From: Spisula solida
Lineage: Eukaryota; Mollusca; Bivalvia; Venerida; Mactridae
Direction of reading: 5' to 3'
Length of the DNA stretch: 64,000 nt
NCBI GenBank assembly: GCA_947247005.1
Contig: OX365946.1
Coordinates: 47,518,734-47,582,733 of the forward strand
The position numbers were made by a program, and so were the translations under genes. The notes beneath the pieces were generated by a model. That model saw nothing but the letters and a program-made list of their open reading frames with translations. It searched no databases and was not told the origin of the DNA. How positions within the stretch are numbered: the first letter of the stretch is position 1; each line of letters begins with the position of its first letter. Positions 39,501-54,000 of this stretch are shown here, piece by piece.

Positions 39501-42500
39501 TGTTTTTGGACCGCTCCCCATTGTTTTTGTACCGCTCCCCAAGGTTTTGGACCGCTCCCCATCATTTTTGGACCATACAGTCTAACTTGTACTAGCGACC
39601 ACACGTATAAAGTGACCTTTGTCTTAAACAACCGGTTTTAACTCCTCCCGATCGTATTTGTTGTTTTCCTATTGTATTAAGCTACTTTTGTCTAACGCGA
39701 CCAACGACTACTCTTTAAGCACTATAATTGATTGGTCAAATTACATTAAGCGACCGAAAAAAAATGTAAAAAATCACTAGTGGTCTGTAGTGATAGGTTG
39801 TTAATTACCTTATACCTCGTCATGACTCATTGTTTGTTCACACTTCAGAGTTTGTTTTTGTTAACCGGACCCCAATTAACAGCATTAATATAACCATTGT
39901 GTCCGTAGGGCATGTCATACAGATGATTTTTATCCGATTACACACATTATAAAAGATTAATTGTTGGATCTTTTGATGCAATCAGCTTGTTGTCACTGTC
40001 CATTTGGAATGGGCTAAAACCCGGTCTATTCCATTTTGTTTGTCGACTGTGCAAGCAAAACTGAAGTTGAATGGTATTCGGACAGCCTAAATTTGGAAAT
40101 TTGTTAATTACACTCAATGTTTCTAACATTTGTGTTAAAGGACCATTCCGTTAAGCGACCGTTTTCAGATCTTCCCAATGGTGGTCACTGAATACAAGTT
40201 AGACTGTACATAATTTATCAGCAAGCAATGAATGGTGTTATCAGATGTTATCAATGGATATTTCCAAAAGTAAAAGATTAGCGTTTGTTCAATTTCAGAC
40301 ATTTGGTGTGCAAAGATATAAGCATACATTTCGCACAAATTTTTTTTAGCAATTTCTTTGATGGCCAAAACAGGATAAGTTAGCAAACCTTTGTAAATAG
40401 TGAAATTTGCCGACAGTTCTTTGGTGCTAATCTAACCACTTATACTCAGTATATAATGTGTACATGTATATATAATATAGGTTGGTGATGGTACAAAGAA
40501 AGTTTGGACTGGAATGGTAGGAGAGTTGTTTGATGAACAAGCTGATCTTGTTGTTGCTCCACTTACAATCAACCCAGAAAGAGCTGAGGCCATTGACTTT
40601 TCTAAACCATTCAAGTATCAAGGTCTGACCATCTTAGTGAAAAAGGTAATTTTGACATTCAATTTTACAATAATTGAGGTAAAGCTCACCGGAGATAACT
40701 ATAGCCTTATCAATAAACAATCATGTATTATTACAACACTGCTTGGAAGACTGGCTGCTTGTAATCACTGTGGATTGAAAGAATGCATGTATTAGAAGTA
40801 AATATGCACAAGATTTTGCCATTTTTATTTTTAAGCAAAGGCTAGTGCTACTATAAATGTATTGCTTATCAAAAGATGTTGCTCATCTTTCACTTTTTGC
40901 TGATACTTCATTTATATTTGCAGGGGATTATTTTTCACTTAATATTTAACTAATGAGCTCATCGAAGAAACTTGATTACTGAAACAAAATGCCACACAAT
41001 CAATCTTTGTAAACCCCACAAATTTACCATTCCACAAATCTATCACTCCACAATTATGCCACACCACAAATTAGCTACTCTACAAATTTACCACTCCACA
41101 AATTTACCACCCATATTTACCACTTCACAAATTTGCCACTCCACAAATTTACCACTCCACAATTATGCCACACCACAACTTAGCCACTCTACAATTTACT
41201 ACTCCACAAATTTACCACTCCACAAATTTACCACTCCACAAATTTACCACTCCACAAATTTGCCACTCCACAAATGTACCACCCATATTTACCACTTCAC
41301 AAATTTGCCACTCCACAAATTTATCACTCCACAATTATGCCACATCACAACTTAGCCACTTTACAATTTACTACTCCACAAATTTGCCAATCCACAAATT
41401 TATCACTCCACAATTATGCCACACCACAAGTTAGCCACTCCACAAATTTACCACCAATATTTACCACTTCACACATTTTCCACACCACAATTATACCATT
41501 CCACAAATTTGCCACACCACGATTATACCACATTATTCCACAAATTTACAATTCCACAATTATACCACCTTATTCCACAAATTTGCCACTTCAAAAATTT
41601 ACCACTCCAAAAAATTATCACTCCACAAATTTGCCACTCCACAAACTTTATCTATGGTTATCTTTTACATATTATTCCCTGGAATTGATTGTATGATTTT
41701 GCCATATACTCTTAATTACAGGAACAAAAAGATTCGAGTTTAGCTTCATTCTTGCAACCGTTCCAAGATACATTGTGGATACTGGTTGGCTTGTCAGTTC
41801 ATGTGGTAGCTCTCGTTCTATATCTACTTGACCGCTTCAGTCCATTTGGTAGATTTAAGTTGGCAAAAAATGATGACACAGAAGAGGATGCCTTGAACTT
41901 GTCGAGTGCTATGTGGTTTGCCTGGGGTGTTCTGCTTAATAGCGGTATAGGTGAAGGTACGTAATATCGTATTCCCTCGAATAAACGCCCCTGGGGCGAT
42001 GCAATTTGCAAAAGGGTGGCGTTTATTTGAGGGCCTTATTTAACAAAAGTCTATGTACTATAATTTTTAGTGATCATGTTTGCATATGATTATCTATAGA
42101 AAAAACCACTGCTAAATACATAATTAGAGTCTTTAAAAAAAAACTTGTCCATTTAGACTAGCCCTTACAATCTGCATCATGTTGCCTTAACCACATCATT
42201 TTTTTTATGACTTACTCACTTTTAGAAAAAGGTTCCCACAGTGAAGTCTCTTTGATCAAAACCTTTCATTTTGTCTTCAGTCTAAGGGAGACAATTTGAA
42301 CTTCGGTTTGTTAATATTTCAGTATGTCTTCAGTCTAACGGAGACACTTTAAATATTTCAGTACGTCTTAAGTCTAGGGGAGACAAATCAAATTTTAGTT
42401 TGTCAATAATTCAGTATATCTTCAGTCTAAGGGAGACAATTCAAATTTTGGTTTGTCAATATTTCAACATATCTTCAGTCTAAGGGAGACAATTCAAATT

Positions 42501-45500
42501 TTGGTTTGTCAATATTTCAGTATGTCTTTAGTCGTTTTAGTACAATTACTTACTTTGATTTGTTCTAAATAATATCGATATAACTCGTTTAATCAGGTCA
42601 GTCACATATTTACATAACATTGTGTATATAATTATTGTCATTATTCTCATTAATTTATAAATTTAACGGATACTGTCTGTGGCTTGTAGCATAAGGTATT
42701 GATTTTCAATGCCATTTTATTTGATTAAAATGTATTAAACATTCTTTGTTTTGACATTACATTGTATGTTTATAAGTGACAGACCTGAAGAAACAGATTT
42801 TACTACAGTTGAACACATCATTTTGGTTTATGTTGCAGGTACCCCCCGCAGTTTCAGTGCACGAGTGCTAGGTATGGTATGGGCAGGATTTGCTATGATC
42901 ATTGTAGCTTCATACACTGCTAACTTGGCTGCTTTCCTTGTGTTAGACAGACCTGATGCTTCTATCTCCGGTATCGATGATTCAAGGGTAGGTTATACAA
43001 CACATGTATCTATCAAGTTTGTCTCAACTTATTATTATGCCCCCATCTTTGATGAGGGAGTATGTTACTTGGCTCATGTATATCGGTCGGTCTGTCCATC
43101 ATTTGGTAAACCAAAAGGTTTCTGTTCAATAACGCCTCATATTTTACATGGTGGTTGGCTATCAACATGTAGTTTTTGAGGTCAGTAGATCAAGGTCACC
43201 ATGACCTTTACTATTTCTAATGATTGGGCTGTCATGGGGGCATACATGTTTTACAAACATTTTGTTATTGATACATTGTGGATGGCCTGAAGGTCGAGTG
43301 ACTATGGATTGAGAGGTCCCTGGTTCTCAGGGCACTTAATTCTGAAACGTTTTTCGGTGTATCATACTCAACAAGACATGAACTGGTTGGTAACCCTGAG
43401 GTAGTCTGACGTGTATTGGTGCTGGACACCAGACACATCATAGAACCAAGCAGTCTATTTGGAAAGAGCTAGGGTATCCCACCATGATTCTTCATATAGA
43501 TCTCACTAATGTTTCTTTCCCTCGATGTCAGAGGTCATTGATCAATCATTGTCAGGGAAAAGACCTGAATAATTATAATAACCATGCATTTACGCATGTT
43601 TCAGTCAAATACAAAGAAACAAACAAACATCAATATTCTATCCATTATTTATTATAACTGTATTGTATTCCATGCCGGATACATTGTTTACTTAATGGCT
43701 AAATAGTGTTGAAACTTACACGGTGAAACCACTATTAACACTTCAATTATGTGCATATATAATTACCAAATCTATACTCATAGTCTTTTGCATTATTTTA
43801 ACGTTTTGGGGTAGATTGGAATGTCTTGGGGTAAATTGTCAGACCCCATATTGTCTGATGGCTATTTCTAGTGACTAAATTCAAAGCTATATTTCTTGTT
43901 GCTACAGTTACGTAATCCCAACGAGAATTTCCGCTATGCCACAGTAAAAGATAGTGCTGTAGAGATGTACTTTAAGCGTCAAGTAGAGTTATCTACCATG
44001 TATAGAAAGATGGAGGAATTCAACTACAACAACGCAGATGATGCCATCAATGATGTTAAAGTTGGGTAGGTATTATAGTTACATGGTCAAACCTCTGCCA
44101 CATGAGAGTTGGATGCCTTTTGAGTGTGTATGGTATATTACTAAGAATTTTACTGGACTCTCGATCTTCTATTAGCATAATTTAACAGCTGATATATTGT
44201 TTATATTTAGATAAATAATAAGTATCACAAAGACGTTCGAGGTGTAATACCAACACAAATCTAAAGGACCGATATTGAACTATTTGCTTGTGGAAATTTA
44301 AATTTTCAACGCAAGATTTGTGTAAAATATTTATGCATAAAGGTCAGGGTCAAGTCAAATTGTCTGTGCTATAGTTATGCAATTAATTGGATGCCTGTTC
44401 AGTCAAAGCTAACCGGTACTAAAAATTTTTGTGTCTTCTGTAGAGTTAAATAGGGAATTTTTTTCTCAAGATGCAGGACCAGAGCTTTGATATTGTATAG
44501 AACATTATCTGTATGTTTCCTTAATTCAAACCTGTTATGAAACCTGGTATTTCTCCTATAACAGTCGGAAAACAGGTGGCTTTAATTTTTTGAATGTGTG
44601 CTTCATTGTATTCATTTATTTATATGTTTCCGAAGTGTTTTGTTTGTATTTCTAGAGTTGACTTGCAAGCGTTTATCTGGGATTCATCACGCCTGGAATA
44701 TGAAGATGCCAAGGACTGTGACTTAGTGGTTGCTGGTGAGTTGTTTGGTCGATCAGGACTTGGTGTAGGATTGAGGAAGGGCAGTCCATGGACACATCAG
44801 ATATCTCTGACTATATTAGAGTTACATGAGGGAGGAGAGATGGAGAAACTGGACAATGAATGGATCTTGATAGAGAGTACAGACTGTCCGGAGAGAGATC
44901 ATACTCCCGCTACACTCGGTCTCACAAACATGGCTGGTACGTTATAAGGCTTATCTTTGTTATTTTGATACTTACAGGGTGTTAAAAAAGTTTGTTCTCA
45001 AAATTTAAATTATATAAAGGTTTGATAGCTATGTACGCAGTAGAGTTAGACCATGTTAATTTCTTACTCTGATAGCTTCATTTAATGAATAGAGCAATGG
45101 TAGTACTCTCTGGATTTCAACCTGGAAATTTTACAGTCTTCCAAGGTCAGAAAAACTATATTGAAACTCAAACATTGAGAACGAACTTTTTAAACACCCT
45201 GTATTTGCACTTACTTGAATTAGCAACACACATTGGCTGAAACTTAATATTATGACGGTGACACTCCCTCAAAGCCAGTTGTCATTGGCCAGGATATAAC
45301 CGAATGGCTACACACTATGACTGTCATGTGACTGTTTCAGTCGAATGCAAAATAGATCAGTCAAATGCAAAGAAAGAAGGTGAGGTTACTCTAACTGGAA
45401 AGTGAGGTCATAGTGACCTTGACCTGAAAATAGTTTCTGTTTAATAACTTGGGAATACTTGAACTTAGGGTCCTCTAACTCAACAGGTCTCTTTGTTATA

Positions 45501-48029
45501 GCAAGTAGATGGTTCTGATTGCTTTTGAGGTCAGTGAATTGAAAGTCAGCAAGTGACCTTGCCTTTGAGGTCAGTAATTTGACAGTCAGCAGTGACCTTG
45601 CTTTTGAGGTCAGTAGTTTGAAGGTCAACAGTGACCTTGCTTTTGAGGTCAGAATGTTGAAGGTCAACAAGTGACCTTGCTTTTGAGGTCAGTATGTTGA
45701 AGGTCAACAAGTGACCTTGCTTTTGAGGTTAGTATGTTGAAGGTCAACTGTGACCTTGCTTTTGAGGTCAGTATGTTGAAGGTCAACAAGTGACCTAACT
45801 TAGCCACATTCATGATAGTTCTAGTTGATGCTATAGTAACCTGTCTATATTGTTATCGTGTATTTATACAGGTGTGTTTATGATGGTTGCTGGTGGTATT
45901 GTGGCTGGTGTCTTCCTTATTTGTGTAGAGATATTCTACAAACGTCATCGTGGTCTTAAAGAGAAGGAACTGGAACTTGCTAGAAATGCTGCTGATCGTT
46001 GGAGAGGAAATATCGCGGTGAGTCAAAGTTGTCTTCCATTTATATCTAGATAATAACTAACTAATTTTAATGGTTGTTTATAAATAACTTAGATGTATTC
46101 GACGTTTGTGATAATAGATCATGAACCTGTGTGTATTGCTTTGCACGTGTTGGTAAGGATATCACTTGACACAAACTTTGTCTGATTAATAATTAGCAAA
46201 CACTTCAGCCTGAAACTTTGTAGAGAGGCTAGTTATGACCAACATTATTATGAAGCCTGTTGCTTTAGGGTCAATAGAGCAAAAGTCAAGGTCACAGTGA
46301 CAACATTAACTGACTTATTTGTTGACAGTAGAGGAGTTGTATGTGTTACAAATATTTCTTGTTACTAAACAATTTGCATCTAACTGTCCTATGTCTAAAA
46401 CATCTGACAATTTTACAGTTTGTTTGCAGAATTGCATGTAAAACTTGTGTTAAAAAGTATGTAATCTGGTTTGATGTAGTACATATATATACTGGATTTA
46501 GCATGTTTGATATTGTATTAATGTTGTAGTGCACCCTGTTGTTTTCCTGCTGTTGTACATATATAATATTGTCTCTGCAACATCTCTGGAACAACACTCT
46601 GAAATGGTCTCAACCAACATTACATTGTGACTGCTTAGTTGCTTTGTTCAGTAATTAAAATTAGGTTGTTTGGAATATGTTGGTTTCCCTAGAGTCTGTG
46701 TGCTGTAAAAATTACTTAATGATAGCTTACTTATTCCTCATTGTTCCCAGTGGGTCTTAAGGCTGCAATGGTCTCTATCCACTTGGTTCTGTTTTTGGCC
46801 ATTCTCTCCGCTTTTCCCCAAGATACTCCCTTCTATCTTGTAATAATAGCACACTTACATTATAGCGCACTTACATTATAGCACACTTACATTACAAAAT
46901 CAGAAATTCAGTATTTAAGCTAACGTTACTAAGAATTAGTACTATTCCCATTTATACTAACATTATTACATTATAGCACACTTACATTATAGCACACTTA
47001 CATTACAAAATTAGAAATTCAGTATTTAAGCTAACCTTACTAAGAATTAGTACTATTCCCATTTATACTAACAATATTACATTATAGCACACTTACATTA
47101 TAGCACACTTACATTACAAAATTAGAAATTCAGTATTTAAGCTAACCTTACTAAGAATTAGTACTATTCCCATTTATACTAACAATATTACATTATAGCA
47201 CACTTACATTATAGCACACTTACATTACAAAATTAGAAATTCAGTATTTAAGCTAACCTTACTAAGAATTAGTACTATTCCCATTTATACTAACAATATA
47301 ACCTGCAGTTTTCCTACTGTTTCAGGTAACTTCTTACCTTCATGTTTGGATGTGCTGAAATTAATATAAAAATACTAAACCACTACTAAAAGTATTCTGA
47401 TACTACATGTTCTGTAACTCATTAATTCAACAAATTCAACAGTTTAATCAGAATTTCTAGCACTCTCTGTCACCTATTATCCACAAACAATAACTCGACT
47501 GGAAAACTGGTTAGGTCATCTGTCTGCCATATTCAACTGGAAAACTGGTTAGGTCATCTGTCTGCCATATTCGACTGGAAAACTGGTTAGGTCATCTGTC
47601 TGCCATATTCGACTGGAAAACTGGTTAGGTCATCTGTCTGCCATATTCAACTGGAAAACTGGTTGATCATCTGTCTGCCATATTCAACTGGAAAACTGGT
47701 TAGGTCATCTATCTGCCATATTCAACTGGAAAACTGGTTAGGTCATCTGTCTGCCATATTGGACTGGAAAACCGGTTAGGTTAACTGTACACCATAATTT
47801 ATTAGACTGTAAAACTTTTGAAAATTGTATGAGACCTAATGAATACAAAAAATGAGATACAAGTTAATGAAATATAGCTAATGATATTTACTTGTAATGT
47901 ACTGAAATATTTTAATAATGTTGGTTCATGTTGACATGTATATATCATGTGACATGTTACTTTCAGAAAAAGAAGCAGCTGAGGGAATCCTGGGCATATT
48001 TGAGGTCCCTTAAAAGAAACGAGGATTAG
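24151..48029 (+). CDS. GRIN1: NMDA receptor subunit GluN1, short C-terminal isoform
   Basis: Same first fourteen exons (862 codons), then a terminal exon 47967-48029 reached from the phase-0 donor at 46018. The acceptor TGTTACTTTCAG is good. The exon adds 20 residues ([20 protein letters not shown]) and stops at TAG 48027-48029, giving 882 aa. The tail is strongly basic with Trp, Tyr and Leu spaced as in amphipathic calmodulin-binding helices; human GluN1 binds calmodulin in its membrane-proximal C0 segment, so that is a plausible but unproven role. No donor follows the stop, so it should be a terminal exon with its own polyadenylation site. Confidence 0.75.
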
Positions 48030-51000
48030 GGGCTGTCTGTGTGCATTTACAGAACTGTTTTAATTTTGTTCAGTGCCTTTACATGAAATCACCTTTTTAA
48101 TCACCTGTGACGAGTAGTTTGACTACTTTCTTTCAAACTATGCCTTAGTGCCTTCACATGAAATCTCAGTATACAATGGATATGCCTGTGGGCTAGTTAA
48201 GTTTCTATCAGACTATGCATATGTTACTTGAATTTGTTCCTGACCCCATTCTCATAAAACAATCCTAATTGTCATGTTTCTCATTTCATGTGTATATTAT
48301 TCAAATGAAAACTGTGCAACAAATCACCCTGTCAATTCTTGTGCTGGTACAATGATCATTCAATATATATAATTCAAATTATTAGTTATCTCTAAAACCA
48401 GTCAAGATGATTTAATGAAAATTCACATATTAATAAATATTTATATTTTATTCCTTTTTGTTTGGAAAATTCAAGGAGGATAATGTTGATGACGTCACCA
48501 GCGCCTGCCTTCCATCGATGTAACTCTTAACAACATAGACGCTGTAATGTCATAAGAATCAAGTGCTCCCAAAACAAAACTGCTAGGGATTTTTAGCTAA
48601 CCTGAGCACGAAGTTGGTTTAAATCTTTCCATTATGCACTTTGTACTATGCTGACTGCTCTCATTTCATTTGAATTGCAGACTTCTATCATTTTATTTTA
48701 TTCAAATTATTTCATGTCTATACAAAATGTATCCAGCAGTTTACCTTAACCAATTAGTATTTTTATACGATTTAATTTTTTTTGTAAATATGCATCAATC
48801 ATAATATGTCTAGTAATAGTGACATCTTCCACAATTAAGCTTCATACACATGAACACTGTGCCTTGATATCTTGAGGGAATTAGGGGCCAGGATGCCGTG
48901 AGATGCAACTTGTATATTTTTGTAGTTTAAACGTATTTCATTACCCAAACGAAATATACAATCCAAATATATCTATAAATACATTTTATATACATGGGTT
49001 AAAGGATGAAGCCACAGTTCCAAAACTTAAAGTTACGGCTATTGTTATATTGTATATTTTTGTACGCACACTGTTTTCAAATGAGTTTGAGGATTTTCTT
49101 ATACAAGATATTTTAATGACTTTATTTTAATTATTTACTGCATGTGCAATATCACCCATCAGCAATATAAAATGTCTATCAAGTGTCATGACTTTTACAT
49201 TTACAGTACAACCTCTGTAGAGCAACACCCTTTGGGAGATTCGAATATTGGTCATTGTTTGTCTAGTCTGTTTAATCAGGTCTGTCCCTTGTATACAAAC
49301 ATTGCAATATCATAACATTGTATTTGTATTGTTTGAAACATTTTAATTTGAGAAAACCTTATTCGCAGGAAGAAATAGTGTAGCAGACTTTACCTTGTCT
49401 TGTTGTGCTTTCAAATGCAGAATGATGTTAGAATCGAAATAATGAATATGGTACCTGTGTTTTATCGTAGAATAAAGCGTGGTCACCTGTTCGGAATACT
49501 ACATTAAATCACTTGTGCTACCCACTCGTGATTTAATTACCACACATCCGAACTCATGACCATGCTTTATTCTATGATAAAACACAGGTACATATTCATA
49601 TTTCTTAATTTATCATTGTTGTCTGTGCAATATTTTTGTAATTTTATAAAACATATCACCTTGAAGGTTTACATATCCTTACCCATTGTTGGCCAATATA
49701 ATCTTTGCCCTTTCATCATCAATATCATATTTAGAGTAACAGGCCCATAGCCACGCAGAGGCAAACCTTAAAGTCCCTTGCTTGGGGAAAATTTGAAAAT
49801 TCACCAAACAACATGTCTTTTGAAGAAAAAGACCCCTCAGAAATACCCTGGAATTGCCTCAGTGTTATTTTGTCTCTTGATATAGCCCTGGGTAATTGAG
49901 CTTCCCCTATCCCTTTAATTATGCAATTTTTTGGTACTATTCAGTTTATTTATATAATTGTTTGTATAAAAGAGTTCTTATCTTTTAATGGTGACTTTGT
50001 GCAATACTAAATTATTTATAAGCAATTTTGACAGTATTTTTATTTATTTATTTATTTTGTTAAGTTGTACTTTTATTGTTTTGAAGGATGGAACGTATAG
50101 GGAGCACGTTATTCTGTCTATAACTAGTTAAATTTTGGCCATGATAATCAAAATTCCCTTATGTCCAATATTTGGTTGTCATAATCAAAATACCGGTACA
50201 TTAAATATTTGGTGACATGATCAAAATACCGGTACATTCAATATTTGGTGACATGATCAAAATACCGGTACATTCAATATTTGGTGACATGATCAAAATA
50301 CCGGTACATTCAATATTTGGTTGTCATGATCAAAATACTGGTACATTCAATATTTTGTTGTCATGATCAAAATACCGGTACATTCAATATTTGGTTGTCA
50401 TGATCAAAATACTGGTACATTCAATATTTGGTGGTCATGATCAAAATACCGGTTCATTCAATATTTGGTTGTCATGATCAAAATACTGGTACATTCAATA
50501 TTTGGTTGTCATGATCAAAATACTGGTACATTCAATATTTGGTTGTCATGATCAAAAAAACGATATATTCAATATTTGGTGGTCATGATCAAAATAACGA
50601 TATATTCAATATTTGGTGGTCATGATCAAAATAACGATATATTCAATATTTGGTGGTCATGATCAAAATAACGATATATTCAATATTTGGTGGTCATGAT
50701 CAAAATAACAATATATTCAATATTTGGTGGTCATGATCAAAATAACAATATATTCAATATTTGGTGGTCATGATCAAAATAACGATATATTCAATATTTG
50801 GTGGTCATGATCAAAATAACAATATATTCAATATTTGGTTGACATGATCATGCAATGTGCTATGGTGTTGTATGCTCTGTACTAGTACATCTGTACTTCA
50901 ACACTGATTTGCCATATAAAAAGTTTACCATAATACTTTGAGGAATATAGAGATTTCAATATGTTTACTTTGTTCAGTTATTTAGTTTCTTTGGTCATGA

Positions 51001-54000
51001 TGAGTCTAATGTTGTATTGTTTTACTATTGTATCAAACTTTTGAGTTTTTCAAATGTGCCTTATTGTTGTGAATAAATGTTTTTTTATAAAAATGTGTTA
51101 TATTGTTGTAACTGTAATTAATTGGGTATATGATCATAGACATACATGTCAGTTTTACGTTCAAGATTCAAAATTTCAAGGGTTTTTGAGACCAGCATTT
51201 CAAAGGTCAAGGTTACAGTGACTTTTAACATGAAATCGTGCTAAATGCCTGTAAGTACGGGAAATTTACATGTCTTACAAACATCTCTTGTTATATTCCA
51301 ATGTAGAATGGTTAACTTTAAGACACATCACTGTTGGGTGAGGAGGGATATACTGGATAGATCAGGGTACACTAAACCAATATACATTTATATTGCGAAC
51401 ATGACTGTTCTACAACATTTCGTCATTGTCGAGATTTCAATGTATCTGTACAAGTTTCAAACTGTTAATGAGAGTTTAATGATTTTTCTAAAATGACAAG
51501 TGGTTGGGAGATCTCTCCATATTTACTAGATATAAAAGTGCTTGTCTGGCATGGACAATAGGGTATATGGGTTGTGATGAAATAGGGGCCAGTGTGGTGA
51601 GATAAGATTCATGCTGGATAGTTCTATAGATTAGAGAGATAAGGATGATGTCTAATTTGCTTTCAGGATATGGTGAGTAAACCTTCTTTTTCTCATTCTT
51701 GTTTACTGTTTAATTCTGCCCCCATCTTGATGAGGGTGTATATATTGCTGTGCACATGTCTGTCGGTCAGTAGACCAAATGGTTTCCGTTCAATAGATCA
51801 AGAATGCTTGACCCTAGGATCCTCAAACTTTACATGGAGTTTGGTCATCAACAGTAGATTACGCTATTGATTTTGAGGTCAAAGGTCAAGGTCTCTGCGA
51901 CTATTTCTGACTTGGACTTTCATGGGGCAAACATGTTTTACAAACATCTCATGTTGATATAACTTAACAGGGTACACATAATAGTACTGTTAAACTCAAA
52001 CACATGAATATTACATAGTCTTGGATATACCTAAGAGTTGTCCTTTACTTTGATATTGTAAGATCCCAGCAAACAGCTTGTTTACCTTGATTTCCATCGT
52101 AACAATTATTCCATAATGGTAGGTTTTGATATTTTACATACTTGTCAGATGTTGTGAAACACTTTCCTTAGATTATTTTAAATCACCTTCAATATGTATG
52201 TTGTTTCTTCTAGTCTGTTATTATATTGTTGTTCTTGTAATTCTGTAATATTGCTTTTATTTTGTAATTTGATTTGATAAAAATTGTCTGTGTTGTGGTT
52301 TCACTTGAATCACTTGTTTCAGAGTATGACAGGGAAATCACCCACTCTGGTCTGTACTGAAACAAGGGTTAAAATTATCTAGATTTTCCATAACGGCGAG
52401 TGGGTGGGGAACTTTTTCCAAACTTATATTTCTGTGACAAGTTCTTTGCTTGACAGAATTTATGCCCAATTCTATTTGTTTTATGAATACAAAGTCTTGT
52501 CTGGCATTCAAAATAGGGACCTGTTGTGTGTGGTAAAATAGGGGACTGATTGAAGTTTAAATAGGGGACCATTAGTTGTGATAAAATAGGGGACAATGGG
52601 CATGATCAAATAAGGGACTGAGGTAGGGTTCGAATACAGGACCATTAGGTGTGATAAAATAGGGGACTGTGAGTGTGATATAATATGGAACTCTAGATGT
52701 GATAAAAAAGGGGACAGTAGGGGTCTGATAAAATAGGAGACTGGGAGTTTGATAAAATATGGAATTCTAGGTGTTATAAAAAGGGGAACCATGGAGTCTG
52801 ATAAAATAGAAGACTGATGTTTGATAAAAGAAGGGACTACAGGTTTTGATAAAAAAAGGGACTTCGGGATGTAACAACTTATATTAAGGTAGAGAGAAGA
52901 CTGGGATAGAATAGAGAAGCTGAGTAAGGTGTTGATATTCATGTGGAACACTATGTCAGTATTTCAAGGTTACTTTGTGGTGATCTGATCTATGGTACCA
53001 TTTTGTATTCACAGAAACGTAAAACCTTGAGACAGACAATGGCCAATCAGAGAGAGAATTTAAATCGTGTCAATTCTGTGGTGAAGATGAAATCAATGGA
53101 TAGTAACAGCACACTGAGTTCAGCTTTAAACAGATCTAGTATGAAACATCAAGGTGAGTTTTCTTCATGTACTTTATGAGGATAAGTCGCTGGTTTAGAA
53201 TGAGAAGGTCTAAGTACCTTATAAGACTCTGCATCACAAGACGCTTCTTATGAGCCTATTTTCATGAAAATCGGAACTGGTCATGTTAACCAAATTGATG
53301 TTGAAATAGCTAAGTAAAGAGTAGTATTCAGACAGTTTTTTCTTGTTTTCTAAAAATATCAATTTTTGTGTCGCCTGAAAAGGCGACATATAGGTATTAC
53401 TTTGGCGGCGGCGGCGGCGTCACAAATTGCTTGTCCGGAGCATAACTTTGTCACCTTAAGTTCAAATGACTCAAGAATTGGTATGCATGTTTCTTGCAAT
53501 AAGCCGGAGTGCAGTGCGCAAGAACCATAACTCTACCTGTCATAGTTTTGAATTATTTCCCTTTGATTGATTTTATTAGAGCATTTCTTGTCCGGAGCAT
53601 AACTTTGTCACCTTAAGTTCAAATGACTCTAGATTTGGTATGCATGTTTCTTGCAATAAGCTGAAGTGCAGTGCGCAAGAACCATAACTCTACCTGTCAT
53701 AGTTTTTGAATTATTTCCCTTTGATTGATTTTATTAGAGCAACTCTTGTCCGGAGCATAACTTTGTCACCTTAAGTTCAAATGACTCTAGATTTGGTATG
53801 CATGTTTCTTGCAATAAGCCGAAGTGCAGTGTGCAAGAACCATAACTCTACCTGTCATAGTTTTTGAATTATTTCCCTTTGATTGATTTCATTAGAGCAT
53901 TTCTTGTCCGGAGCATAACTTTGTCACCTTACGTTCAGATGACTCAAGAATTGATAGGCATGTTTCTTGCAATAAGCCGGAGTGCAGTGTGCAAGAAACA

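Larger units (their letters stand above)
48030..51095 (+). other. Likely 3' UTR of the short GluN1 isoform, containing a 36-bp minisatellite
   Basis: No exon. AATAAA words occur at 48432-48437 and 51072-51077, either of which could serve for polyadenylation. It contains the palindrome 49439-49605 and the minisatellite 50150-50850. For the long isoform this whole stretch is intron. Confidence 0.35.

Noticed and set aside
39396..39641. 81-codon ORF rich in Phe-Gly-Pro-Leu-Pro
   Set aside because: Reading of the 23-bp minisatellite; not a gene.
40972..41696. Several overlapping plus-strand ORFs of 89-140 codons rich in His-Ser-Thr-Asn-Leu-Pro
   Set aside because: They are readings of the 15-bp minisatellite in different frames; open in several frames at once and within a GluN1 intron.
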